Assembly (NCBI GenBank): GCA_016208065.1
Contig: JACQYU010000067.1
Location: forward strand, 1-5,009
Reading direction: 5' to 3'
DNA length: 5,009 nt
DNA from: Candidatus Falkowiibacteriota bacterium
Lineage (GTDB): Bacteria; Patescibacteriota; Patescibacteriia; Patescibacteriales; GWC2-42-12
Under the pieces are notes generated by a model that was given only the letters and a program-made list of their open reading frames with translations, ran no database searches and was not told the DNA's origin. The translations under genes and the position numbers were made by a program. Of this stretch, positions 1-4,601 are shown one piece after another. Each line of letters begins with the position of its first letter. Within the stretch, counting starts at the first letter, position 1.

Positions 1-16
1 CCGTTAAAATAAAGGC

Positions 17-739
17 ATGACCGACACTAACGATCGCGTTACCCAGCCGGAAGAAGTGGGCGACGATAAAACTTTGGATTTAACTTTGCGCCCGAAAAAA
101 TTAAGCGAATTTATCGGGCAGGATAATATTAAGGAAAATTTAAGAATTTTTTTTTTTTTTTCTCAATCTCGCAACGAAGCGATTGAGCATGTTTTATTAT
201 ACGGTTCGCCCGGTTTAGGTAAAACCACCCTGGCCCACGTCATCGCCAACGAGCTAGGCGCCAATATCAGGGTTACTTCCGGGCCGGTGATTGAAAAATC
301 CGGCGATTTAGCCGCTATTTTAACTAACCTTAACCAGGGCGATATTTTATTTATTGACGAAATCCACCGTTTAAATAAAACCATTGAAGAAATACTTTAT
401 CCGGCCATGGAAGATTATGTTTTAGACATAATCATCGGCAAAGGCCCGACGGCCCGGACTTTGCGCCTGGATTTACCCCGCTTTACCATTATCGGCGCTA
501 CCACGAAAATCAGCCTTTTATCTTCGCCTTTGCGCGACCGCTTCGGCATGACTTATCATTTGGATTTTTATAAAAGCGATGACATAAAAAAGATAATTAG
601 CCGGAGCGCTAAAATTTTAAGCATTAGCCTGCCGGGCGAACCGGCCGAGGAAATCGCCAAGCGTTCGCGGCGCACGCCACGAGTCGCCAGATCGCCAAGC
701 GCTCGCGGCGCACGCCCCGAGTCGCTAACCGGCTTTTAA
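17..739 (+). CDS. ruvB: RuvB, N-terminal segment (frameshifted ruvB)
   Basis: RuvB is the AAA+ ATPase ring that drives RuvA-bound Holliday junctions during recombinational repair. Seen here: the leader motif [12 protein letters not shown] (residues 24-35), Walker A GSPGLGKT (63-70), Walker B ILFIDE (110-115), sensor 1 GATT (160-163) and the SPLRDRFG segment with the arginine finger (170-177). Homology runs to about residue 224 (RSRRTPRVA). The last 16 residues are read out of frame after a 38-base duplication and are not RuvB. The ATG at 17 gives a normal N-terminus; AAAGG lies almost against it, too close for a standard ribosome-binding site. Oddities are a 15-base T run at 147-161 coding for consecutive Phe, and Arg where the family nearly always has Gly (RSRGTPR). 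As a locus it pairs with 691-1077. Family assignment is essentially certain; whether the gene is truly broken is not. Confidence 0.95.
   Translation: MTDTNDRVTQPEEVGDDKTLDLTLRPKKLSEFIGQDNIKENLRIFFFFSQSRNEAIEHVLLYGSPGLGKTTLAHVIANELGANIRVTSGPVIEKSGDLAAILTNLNQGDILFIDEIHRLNKTIEEILYPAMEDYVLDIIIGKGPTARTLRLDLPRFTIIGATTKISLLSSPLRDRFGMTYHLDFYKSDDIKKIISRSAKILSISLPGEPAEEIAKRSRRTPRVARSPSARGARPESLTGF
147..161 (+). repeat. 15-base poly-T tract inside ruvB
   Basis: Fifteen consecutive T in the coding strand encode part of RIFFFFSQS. The spacing between RIF and the conserved R-N-E-A segment still equals that of other RuvB proteins, so the tract is currently in frame. A run of this length is prone to replication slippage and to sequencing or assembly error. 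Confidence 0.9.
653..728 (+). repeat. 38-base imperfect tandem duplication in ruvB
   Basis: Copy 1 is 653-690 and copy 2 is 691-728. They differ at only four positions: 664/702 T/C, 679/717 A/C, 688/726 C/T and the final base 690/728 G/A. The first three are third-codon positions that leave Arg, Pro and Ala unchanged. The 38-base unit is not a multiple of three, so the second copy throws the upstream reading frame out. Confidence 0.95.
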
Positions 740-1077
740 AGCGGGTGCGCGATTATTGCCAGGTTGAAGGCGAGGGCGACATTAATTTAGATTATTGCCA
801 GAAAGCTTTTAAGCTTTTAGAAGTTGATGAGCTTGGGCTTGATTGGGTTGATCGGAAAATTTTAGAAGTGATTATTGATAAATTCAACGGCGGTCCGGTC
901 GGGCTCTCGGCTATCGCCGCCTCCACGGCCGAGGATATTGCCACGGTTGAAGAAGTTTACGAGCCGTATTTAATGCAGTTAGGATTTTTAGACCGAACGC
1001 CTCGCGGCCGCGTAGCGACCGATACGGCTTACAAGCATTTGGGCAGGAAAAAATTAGGACAGAGTAAAATAATTTAG
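691..1077 (+). pseudogene. ruvB: RuvB, C-terminal segment (other half of frameshifted ruvB)
   Basis: This is the small lid plus winged-helix DNA-binding part of RuvB. Reading from the second duplicate copy gives [20 protein letters not shown], then [39 protein letters not shown] and the near-invariant RTPRGRVAT before a TAG stop. If one 38-base copy is removed, the locus 17-1077 becomes 1023 bases, exactly one open frame of 340 codons plus stop, which is the usual RuvB size. If expressed alone, the first plausible start is GTG at 745, but a free winged helix without the ATPase would have no known role. It is therefore read as a fragment of the upstream gene and not as an independent protein. 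Confidence 0.93.
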
Positions 1078-1084
1078 CGTTTTG

Positions 1085-1200
1085 AATTGCTGAATGACTA
1101 ATGACGAATGACAAATCAATGTCAAAATCCTAATGTCAAATAGTCAATTAGCCATAATAATTTATTTGTCATTAGTTATTGGAAATTTGTCATTTTAACT
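1085..1200. repeat. Degenerate GTCATT/AATGAC repeat spacer
   Basis: The spacer between ruvB and the next gene is built of variants of AATGAC and its complement GTCATT, for example AATGACTAATGACGAATGAC at 1093-1112 and ATTTGTCATTAGTTATT at 1164-1180. Positions 1100-1116 and 1164-1180 are inverted repeats matching at 15 of 17 bases. No gene, promoter or convincing terminator is seen here. From memory, such GTCATT-type spacers are frequent in Parcubacteria-like genomes; this was not checked. Confidence 0.65.
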
Positions 1201-1202
1201 TT

Positions 1203-1463
1203 ATGACTATCCCTTTAATCGCATTTTTATTTTTATACTTGCTATTTGTTTTTATTTGGCTTATTTTTAGCCTGATCGCGCTTTATCATATCTTAAGATA
1301 CGGCCAAATTAGTTTTACGACTTTTTTTACAACCTTTATTTATATCGTTGGCGCGGTGATTATGTTTTATTTTTCATTTATATATTTAAGCCAAATTGAC
1401 TGGAGCGTTGGCTTAACGATTTTTCAGAGAGGCGCCGGTATTTTCGGCGTTAATAATTTTTAA
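1203..1463 (+). CDS. Small two-helix membrane protein, function unknown
   Basis: This 86-residue protein is strongly hydrophobic, with two predicted membrane helices at about residues 3-30 and 40-63, separated by a short polar loop (HILRYGQIS), and a C-terminal tail ending GIFGVNNF. No signal-peptide cleavage site or catalytic motif is visible. ATG at 1203 is preferred over an in-frame TTG at 1179, because the extra eight residues lie in repeat sequence and the ATG immediately precedes the first helix. The next gene begins 28 bases downstream and encodes another membrane protein, so the two are probably cotranscribed and may act together at the membrane, which is inference only. The specific family is not recognised. 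Confidence 0.75.
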   Translation: MTIPLIAFLFLYLLFVFIWLIFSLIALYHILRYGQISFTTFFTTFIYIVGAVIMFYFSFIYLSQIDWSVGLTIFQRGAGIFGVNNF

Positions 1464-1491
1464 ATCCTTGAAAACTTTTTTGATAAATATT

Positions 1492-2037
1492 ATGCTAAAA
1501 TATCGCTTGCCCGGCGCTATGCCCGGAGAAAAAATTATAAAAATTATTAGAAAAGATCTTTTTGTTTTATTGGGCAAATTCGCTTTAACGGTTATTTTAG
1601 CCGGTCTGCCGGCTTTAGCCGGTTTGATGATGCTTAATATTTATCCTAATTTGCTCCAAGGCGAAATTTCTTATCCTTTAATCGTTTTGGCGGTTAGCGG
1701 TTATAGCTTATTTATTTGGCTGTTTTTATTTTTTTCTTTCATAGATTATTATCTCGACGTTTGGATAATCACCAATGAACGGATTATTGATATTAAGCAA
1801 GAAGGCTTTTTTTCGCGCGTCGTTTCCGAGTTGAAATTATTTCAAATCCAGGATGTAACCAGCGAGCTTAAAGGTTTTTTTAAATTTATTTTTAAATACG
1901 GCGACGTTTACGTACAGACGGCCGGCGAAGTGCAAAGGTTTGTTTTCAGGCAAATTCCCAATCCGGAAGAAATCAGGGATGTTATAATTAAATTAGCCGA
2001 GGAAAATAAAAAAACGCACGGACCGCGTAGCGCGTGA
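1492..2037 (+). CDS. Membrane-anchored bacterial PH-domain protein (DUF304/YdbS-like)
   Basis: This is a 181-residue protein with an N-terminal GEKIIKIIRKD segment, two membrane helices (about residues 23-49 and 62-86), then a soluble domain from about 86 to 167. The soluble part begins YYLDVWIITNERIIDI and continues through SELKLFQIQDVTSE and FKYGDVYVQTAG to RFVFRQIPNPEEIRDVI. This arrangement of helices followed by a WxxTNxRI strand, a glutamine-centred IQDV strand and a GxVxxxTAG strand is typical of the bacterial PH (bPH_2) family. Family members are small membrane proteins of mostly unknown role, some linked to envelope stress. ATG at 1492 is chosen; an in-frame TTG at 1468 would add eight residues. 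The tail GPRSA comes from a GC-rich stretch unlike the rest and may be a recent extension. Confidence 0.82.
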   Translation: MLKYRLPGAMPGEKIIKIIRKDLFVLLGKFALTVILAGLPALAGLMMLNIYPNLLQGEISYPLIVLAVSGYSLFIWLFLFFSFIDYYLDVWIITNERIIDIKQEGFFSRVVSELKLFQIQDVTSELKGFFKFIFKYGDVYVQTAGEVQRFVFRQIPNPEEIRDVIIKLAEENKKTHGPRSA

Positions 2038-2057
2038 GGCGCTAAATTTATCAGATT

Positions 2058-2591
2058 ATGCAATTAAAGCAGTTTGATTATCATTTGCCGAAAAATTTAA
2101 TCGCGCAAAAACCAATTAGTCCGCGAGACCGTTCGCGGCTTTTAATTTTATCTAAATTAACCGGTAAAATCCGGCATAAGCATTTTTTTGATATTGTAGA
2201 TTATTTTAATAAAGGCGATGTTTTAGTGCTGAACAATACTAAAGTTATGGCTGCCAGGCTGATTGGCAAACGAGTGGAAACCGGCGGAAAAGTTGAGGTG
2301 TTTTTATTGAGAAAAAAATCCCCCCCGCCCCCCTTTGTCAAGGGGGAAAATGAAATCTGGCAGTGCTTGGTCGGCGGCCAAAAAAGAAAAGAGAGTTTAA
2401 AGGTTGAATTTGCCGAAGGGCTTAAAGCGGAAATTATAAAAAATAATTTGGACGGAACTTGGAACGTTAAATTTAATAAAGGCGGCGCGAATTTTATAAA
2501 GCTGATAGAAAAAATCGGGCAAACGCCTTTACCGCCGTATATAAAACGAGATTCTATCGCTTCGCCGGTTTTCATTTCACCAAGGCTTTAA
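2058..2591 (+). CDS. queA: QueA, N-terminal segment (broken queA)
   Basis: QueA is S-adenosylmethionine:tRNA ribosyltransferase-isomerase. It moves the ribosyl part of SAM onto 7-aminomethyl-7-deazaguanine at tRNA position 34 to form epoxyqueuosine. Visible family motifs are FDYHLPKNLIAQKP (6-19), PRDRSRLLIL (22-31), LVLNNTKVMAARL (56-68), GGKVEVFLL (76-84), W-x-C-L-V (101-105) and IGQTPLPPYIKR (153-164). After residue 164 the expected region of roughly 16-22 residues around the YQTVYA motif is absent, and the frame breaks just after residue 170; the last seven residues are spurious. Residues about 86-98 come from an inserted C/G-rich palindromic repeat. ATG at 2058 matches the usual QueA start; no Shine-Dalgarno is visible. 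Assignment is firm, but the product is probably non-functional as read. Confidence 0.93.
   Translation: MQLKQFDYHLPKNLIAQKPISPRDRSRLLILSKLTGKIRHKHFFDIVDYFNKGDVLVLNNTKVMAARLIGKRVETGGKVEVFLLRKKSPPPPFVKGENEIWQCLVGGQKRKESLKVEFAEGLKAEIIKNNLDGTWNVKFNKGGANFIKLIEKIGQTPLPPYIKRDSIASPVFISPRL
2315..2350 (+). repeat. C/G-rich palindromic repeat translated in frame in queA
   Basis: A C-run (2320-2333, interrupted by one G) is followed by TTTGTCAAGGGGGAAAA. CCCCCTT at 2329-2335 pairs with AAGGGGG at 2340-2346 around a TGTC loop. It encodes KSPPPPFVKGEN between the QueA strands VEVFLL and IWQCLV, where other QueA proteins have only a short loop. Its look matches the CCCCCTT...AAGGGGG repeats found scattered in many bacterial genomes (recalled, not searched). 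Confidence 0.75.
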
Positions 2592-3010
2592 TTAATAAAC
2601 TCAAGAAAAAAGGCGTGCAATTTGAATACATAACTTTACAAGTCGGTTTAGGCACTTTCGCGCCGGTAAAAGTTAATGATATTGCCAAACATAAAATGCA
2701 CGCTGAATATGTGGAGGTCGGGAAAAATGTTTTAAATAATATTATTAAGGCTAAAAACGAGGGGCGGCGAATTATTGCTGTCGGAACTACAAGCGTTAGA
2801 ACTCTGGAAAGTGTCTTTAGCAATGTCATTCTGGAGCGAAGCGCTAGCGAAGCGATAGAATCCCGACGAGATCCTATCAGTTGCTCGTTCCTCGCTCCCT
2901 CCAGGATAACAGACTATTCCGCTTGGACTGATATCTTCATCTATCCCGGCTATAAATTTAAAATTGTTGACGCCATGATAACGAATTTTCACTTGCCTAA
3001 AAATATTTAA
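2567..3010 (+). pseudogene. queA: QueA, central/C-terminal segment (broken queA)
   Basis: From GGT at 2567 another frame gives GFHFTKALINKLKKKG, matching the family motif that normally follows APTA. It continues with LQVGLGTFAPV, KHKMHAE, RRIIAVGTTSVRTLES, TDIFIYPGYKF and DAMITNFHLPK, and then meets an early TAA. These motifs form much of the QueA catalytic core, so the assignment is firm. Between TLESVF and TDIFIYPGY lie about 29 residues encoded by an inserted palindromic element (2825-2910), at a loop of variable length in the family. Alone, the segment could only start at GTG 2615, which would cut off GFHFT, so a separate working protein is unlikely. Confidence 0.92.
2825..2910 (+). repeat. 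GTCATTCTGGAG palindromic element inserted in frame in queA
   Basis: The 86-base element starts GTCATTCTGGAGCGAAGCG and ends TCCCTCCAGGATAAC, so its ends form an imperfect inverted repeat. Inside, GCGAAGCGATAGAATC (2847-2862) lies opposite GATCCTATCAGTTGCTCG. It is related along its length to the element at 3454-3530. It is translated without a stop as VILERSASEAIESRRDPISC and onward, placed between TLESVF and the TDIFIYPGY motif. Confidence 0.88.
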
Positions 3011-3080
3011 AGCTTACGAAGCGGCGATTAAGAAAAAATACCGTTTTTTCAGCTATGGCGACGCCATGCTGATTTATTAA
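3000..3080 (+). pseudogene. queA: QueA, extreme C-terminus (third frame segment)
   Basis: Reading from 3000 gives KIFKAYEAAIKKKYRFFSYG followed by DAMLIY and a TAA at 3078-3080. This is the standard QueA ending (YRFFSYGDAML). It is in the same frame as the N-terminal segment, not the central one. The stretch that should join FHLPK to this tail, typically STLLML-x-SAFAG, is missing, so a deletion of about 40-45 bases (of the form 3n+2) sits at about 2999-3003. Confidence 0.9.
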
Positions 3081-3085
3081 TAACC

Positions 3086-3115
3086 TTGACTAAACAAAGT
3101 TTTTTAAGTTATAAT
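3086..3115 (+). promoter_or_regulatory. Sigma-70-type promoter for the rpmF operon
   Basis: The -35 box TTGACT (3086-3091) and the perfect -10 box TATAAT (3110-3115) are separated by 18 bases, directly after the queA stop codon. Transcription would start near 3122, leaving a leader of about 110 bases before rpmF. This is the best promoter match noticed in the window. Confidence 0.75.
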
Positions 3116-3176
3116 AAAATTAAATTTAATAATTAATGTGAACCAAAATTCAGAATTGAAGCCTAGTTTAAGAAAC

Positions 3177-3224
3177 TTTTGACCTGCCTGCCGGCAGGCA
3201 GGCTTTTGACTTTTGACTTTTGAC
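3177..3224 (+). repeat. TTTTGAC heptamers flanking a 20-base perfect palindrome
   Basis: TTTTGAC occurs at 3177-3183, 3204-3210, 3211-3217 and 3218-3224. The palindrome CCTGCCTGCCGGCAGGCAGG (3183-3202) sits between the first and second copies, with CTTTTGAC on each side. As RNA it could fold to an eight-pair GC stem with a CCGG loop, followed by U-rich sequence, within the leader of rpmF. It may be a mobile repeat, an attenuator, or both; the palindrome itself is certain. Confidence 0.85.
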
Positions 3225-3233
3225 TTAATATCT

Positions 3234-3434
3234 ATGTCCGTACCAGCCAAACGAAGGTCTAGAAGCGAAGCCCGCCGCGGCCGTTCGCACATGGCCTTAA
3301 AGAAAGTTAAGCTTAATAAATGCCCGAAATGCGGCAAAGCCGTATTGCCTCATACCGCCTGTAAATTTTGCGGTTCATACAAAGGCAGAGAAGTTCTAAA
3401 AATAAAAAATAAAGCTAAAAAAGAGAAAAAATAA
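3234..3434 (+). CDS. rpmF: 50S ribosomal protein L32
   Basis: L32 is a small zinc-binding protein of the large ribosomal subunit. This 66-residue product has the standard start MSVPAKRRSRS, the RSHMAL segment (17-22), and the zinc-ribbon cysteines C30-x2-C33 and C43-x2-C46 in NKCPKCGKAVLPHTACKFC. It then has GSYKGREV (47-54) and a lysine-rich tail (KIKNKAKKEKK) longer than in many relatives. ATG at 3234 is chosen because L32 begins at VP; an in-frame start at 3213 would add seven residues encoded by TTTTGAC repeats. It is first in a likely operon with nusB and rnc, about 110 bases behind a strong promoter. No Shine-Dalgarno is visible. The SEARRG stretch is a slightly unusual version of the basic N-terminal region, but its length fits. 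Confidence 0.95.
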   Translation: MSVPAKRRSRSEARRGRSHMALKKVKLNKCPKCGKAVLPHTACKFCGSYKGREVLKIKNKAKKEKK

Positions 3435-3441
3435 AATTTTC

Positions 3442-3459
3442 CAAGTCATGCAAGTCATG
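3442..3459 (+). repeat. Nine-base direct duplication
   Basis: CAAGTCATG occurs twice in tandem (3442-3450 and 3451-3459) at the left edge of the palindromic element that follows. The second copy supplies the first bases (GTCATG) of the element. No third copy is seen at the right edge, so it is not a clean target-site duplication. Confidence 0.8.
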
Positions 3460-3530
3460 CTGGAGCGAAACGAAGTGAAGCGATAGCATCTAGAGATTCT
3501 ATCGGTCGCTCAAGCTCCCTCCAGAATGAC
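3454..3530. repeat. GTCATGCTGGAG...CTCCAGAATGAC palindromic element between rpmF and nusB
   Basis: This 77-base element has imperfect inverted ends, GTCATGCTGGAG against CTCCAGAATGAC. Its inner arms pair GCGATAGCATCT with AGATTCTATCGG around a short centre near CTAG, so the transcript could fold to a long hairpin. It fills most of the rpmF-nusB spacer and is a relative of the element inside queA (2825-2910). There is no T run after it, so a role as intrinsic terminator is not supported; it could slow polymerase or mark RNA for processing. Confidence 0.88.
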
Positions 3531-3542
3531 AAATTATAATTT

Positions 3543-4007
3543 ATGTCTAATCGCCATTTAGCCAGGACGATTGCCATGCAAACCCTGTTTTCCTGGGATT
3601 TCAACGGTTGTAAGGAGCGGAACCTGGACAGTTTAATAGAACAAAATTTTAAGCAATTCGCCCCAAAATTTAACGACCATGGTTTTGTTAAATGCGTAAT
3701 TAATGGCGTAATAAAGAATGAAGCGGAAATTGACGGCTATATAACCAAATACGCCACCGAATGGCCTTTAGATCAAATTACGATTGTGGATAGAAATGTT
3801 TTACGCATCGGCGTTTATGAATTGATTTTTGACCAGAACATACCTTCAAAAGTGGCTATTAACGAAGCGATTGAAATCGCCAAGGCTTTTGGCGGAGATT
3901 CATCCGGTAAATTTGTTAATGGAGTATTGGGCGCAATTTATAAAGACGTGGTCGGCACCCTGAAAAAGACGGAAAAACCTAAAACCGAGGAGCCGATTAA
4001 TAATTAA
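3543..4007 (+). CDS. nusB: Transcription antitermination protein NusB
   Basis: NusB forms a dimer with NusE (ribosomal protein S10), binds boxA RNA and promotes antitermination and folding of rRNA transcripts. The 154-residue product shows the family start [17 protein letters not shown] (4-20), an arginine-rich and aromatic first helix that contacts RNA. It then has the C-terminal helical core [20 protein letters not shown] (74-93), [20 protein letters not shown] (100-119) and [17 protein letters not shown] (120-136). The [11 protein letters not shown] motif and FVNGVLG are diagnostic. The tail after about residue 140 ([15 protein letters not shown]) is polar and probably disordered. ATG at 3543 is the natural start, with only A/T-rich sequence before it. 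Its place between rpmF and rnc groups ribosome-related functions. The gene appears intact. Confidence 0.95.
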   Translation: MSNRHLARTIAMQTLFSWDFNGCKERNLDSLIEQNFKQFAPKFNDHGFVKCVINGVIKNEAEIDGYITKYATEWPLDQITIVDRNVLRIGVYELIFDQNIPSKVAINEAIEIAKAFGGDSSGKFVNGVLGAIYKDVVGTLKKTEKPKTEEPINN

Positions 4008-4030
4008 ATTAAGAGACTAAATAAATTTTT

Positions 4031-4067
4031 TGTCATTGCGAGCTTCTGAAAGAAGCGAAGCAATCTC
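4031..4067. repeat. TGTCATTGCGAG...GAAGCAATCTC dispersed-type repeat
   Basis: TGTCATTGCGAG (4031-4042) is followed by a small hairpin, GCTTCT (4042-4047) pairing with AGAAGC (4051-4056), then GAAGCAATCTC. This consensus resembles a short repeat found in intergenic regions of many bacterial phyla (recalled, not searched). It lies exactly where the 5' part of rnc should be. Confidence 0.75.
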
Positions 4068-4089
4068 ACTAATTAGATGTTAAAATAAA

Positions 4090-4578
4090 GTGGAACGTTT
4101 TATAACTAACTGGCGGGCCAGCTTAGTTAATTACCGCATGCTGGCTTCAATAGCCGACGAGCTCGGCGTAGATAAATATTTATATTTATCTAAAGGCGAA
4201 TCCAAGGATAAAAATTCAAAGGCGCGGCAAATTATTTTAGCTAATGCCATGGAAGCGATTATCGGCGCGCTTTATTTAGATCAAGGCGTTAAGCCGGCGA
4301 AGAAGTTTGTTAAGGCGTTTATTGTTTCCAAGCTGGATAATATTTTAAAGAATAAGCTTTATCTTGACCCTAAATCAAAGTTTCAGGAGCGTGCCCAAGA
4401 AGTTTATGGCATAACTCCCCATTATAAAGTTTTAAGCGAGTCCGGTCCGGATCACGCCAAAGATTTCGTGGTTGGCCTTTATCTGAATAACGAGCTTATT
4501 TCTCAAGGCAAAGGCACTTCAAAGCAAGAGGCTCAAGTTGATGCGGCCTCTCAGGGGCTTATAAGTAAAGGTTGGTAA
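4090..4578 (+). CDS. rnc: Ribonuclease III, lacking N-terminal catalytic segment
   Basis: RNase III cuts double-stranded RNA, notably rRNA precursors. The product as read is 162 residues against about 220-240 usually. Present are the second half of the nuclease domain, LTNWRASLVN-like ITNWRASLVNYRMLA (5-19) and IILANAMEAIIGALYLDQG (48-66), and a full double-stranded RNA-binding domain from about 93 to 160 (DPKSKFQERAQ, then GKGTSKQEAQVDAASQGL). Missing is the N-terminal stretch with the signature NERLEFLGDAVL, which carries half of the metal-binding residues. An in-frame TAA at 4081-4083 rules out a longer start; GTG at 4090 is the first possible one. Asn52 stands where the E. coli enzyme has catalytic Asp114, while Glu55 matches Glu117. 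As read, the protein could bind RNA but should not cleave it. The missing part coincides with the 4031-4067 repeat. Confidence 0.9.
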   Translation: MERFITNWRASLVNYRMLASIADELGVDKYLYLSKGESKDKNSKARQIILANAMEAIIGALYLDQGVKPAKKFVKAFIVSKLDNILKNKLYLDPKSKFQERAQEVYGITPHYKVLSESGPDHAKDFVVGLYLNNELISQGKGTSKQEAQVDAASQGLISKGW

Positions 4579-4601
4579 TTTATAATTTCAATTATATGAC
4601 C

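Noticed and set aside
680..745. Programmed ribosomal frameshift in ruvB
   Set aside because: The shift coincides exactly with a 38-base duplication and there is no slippery heptamer; skipping a copy would also require bypassing 38 bases.
1468..1496. Promoter TTGAAA-N17-TATGCT ahead of the PH-domain gene
   Set aside because: The boxes match moderately, but the start point would fall after the chosen ATG at 1492, and such A/T-rich matches are expected by chance.
2010..2045. GC-rich CGCGTAGCGCG stretch at the end of the PH-domain gene as a terminator
   Set aside because: Possible short self-complementarity, but no T run follows and queA starts within 25 bases of the stop.
2201..2992. Open frames on the minus strand opposite queA (2201-2575, 2572-2829, 2732-2992)
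   Set aside because: They mirror strongly conserved QueA motifs on the plus strand, show no recognisable domains, and arise from low stop density opposite the gene.
3204..3224. CRISPR-like or iteron array from TTTTGAC repeats
   Set aside because: Units are only seven bases with no spacers and no replication genes nearby.
3213..3233. Upstream start for L32 at 3213
   Set aside because: It would add seven residues encoded by repeat DNA, whereas L32 proteins begin at the VP-containing N-terminus found at 3234.
3104..3337. Minus-strand frame covering the rpmF leader and start
   Set aside because: It contains PACRQAG from the palindrome and overlaps L32 coding sequence; no family features.
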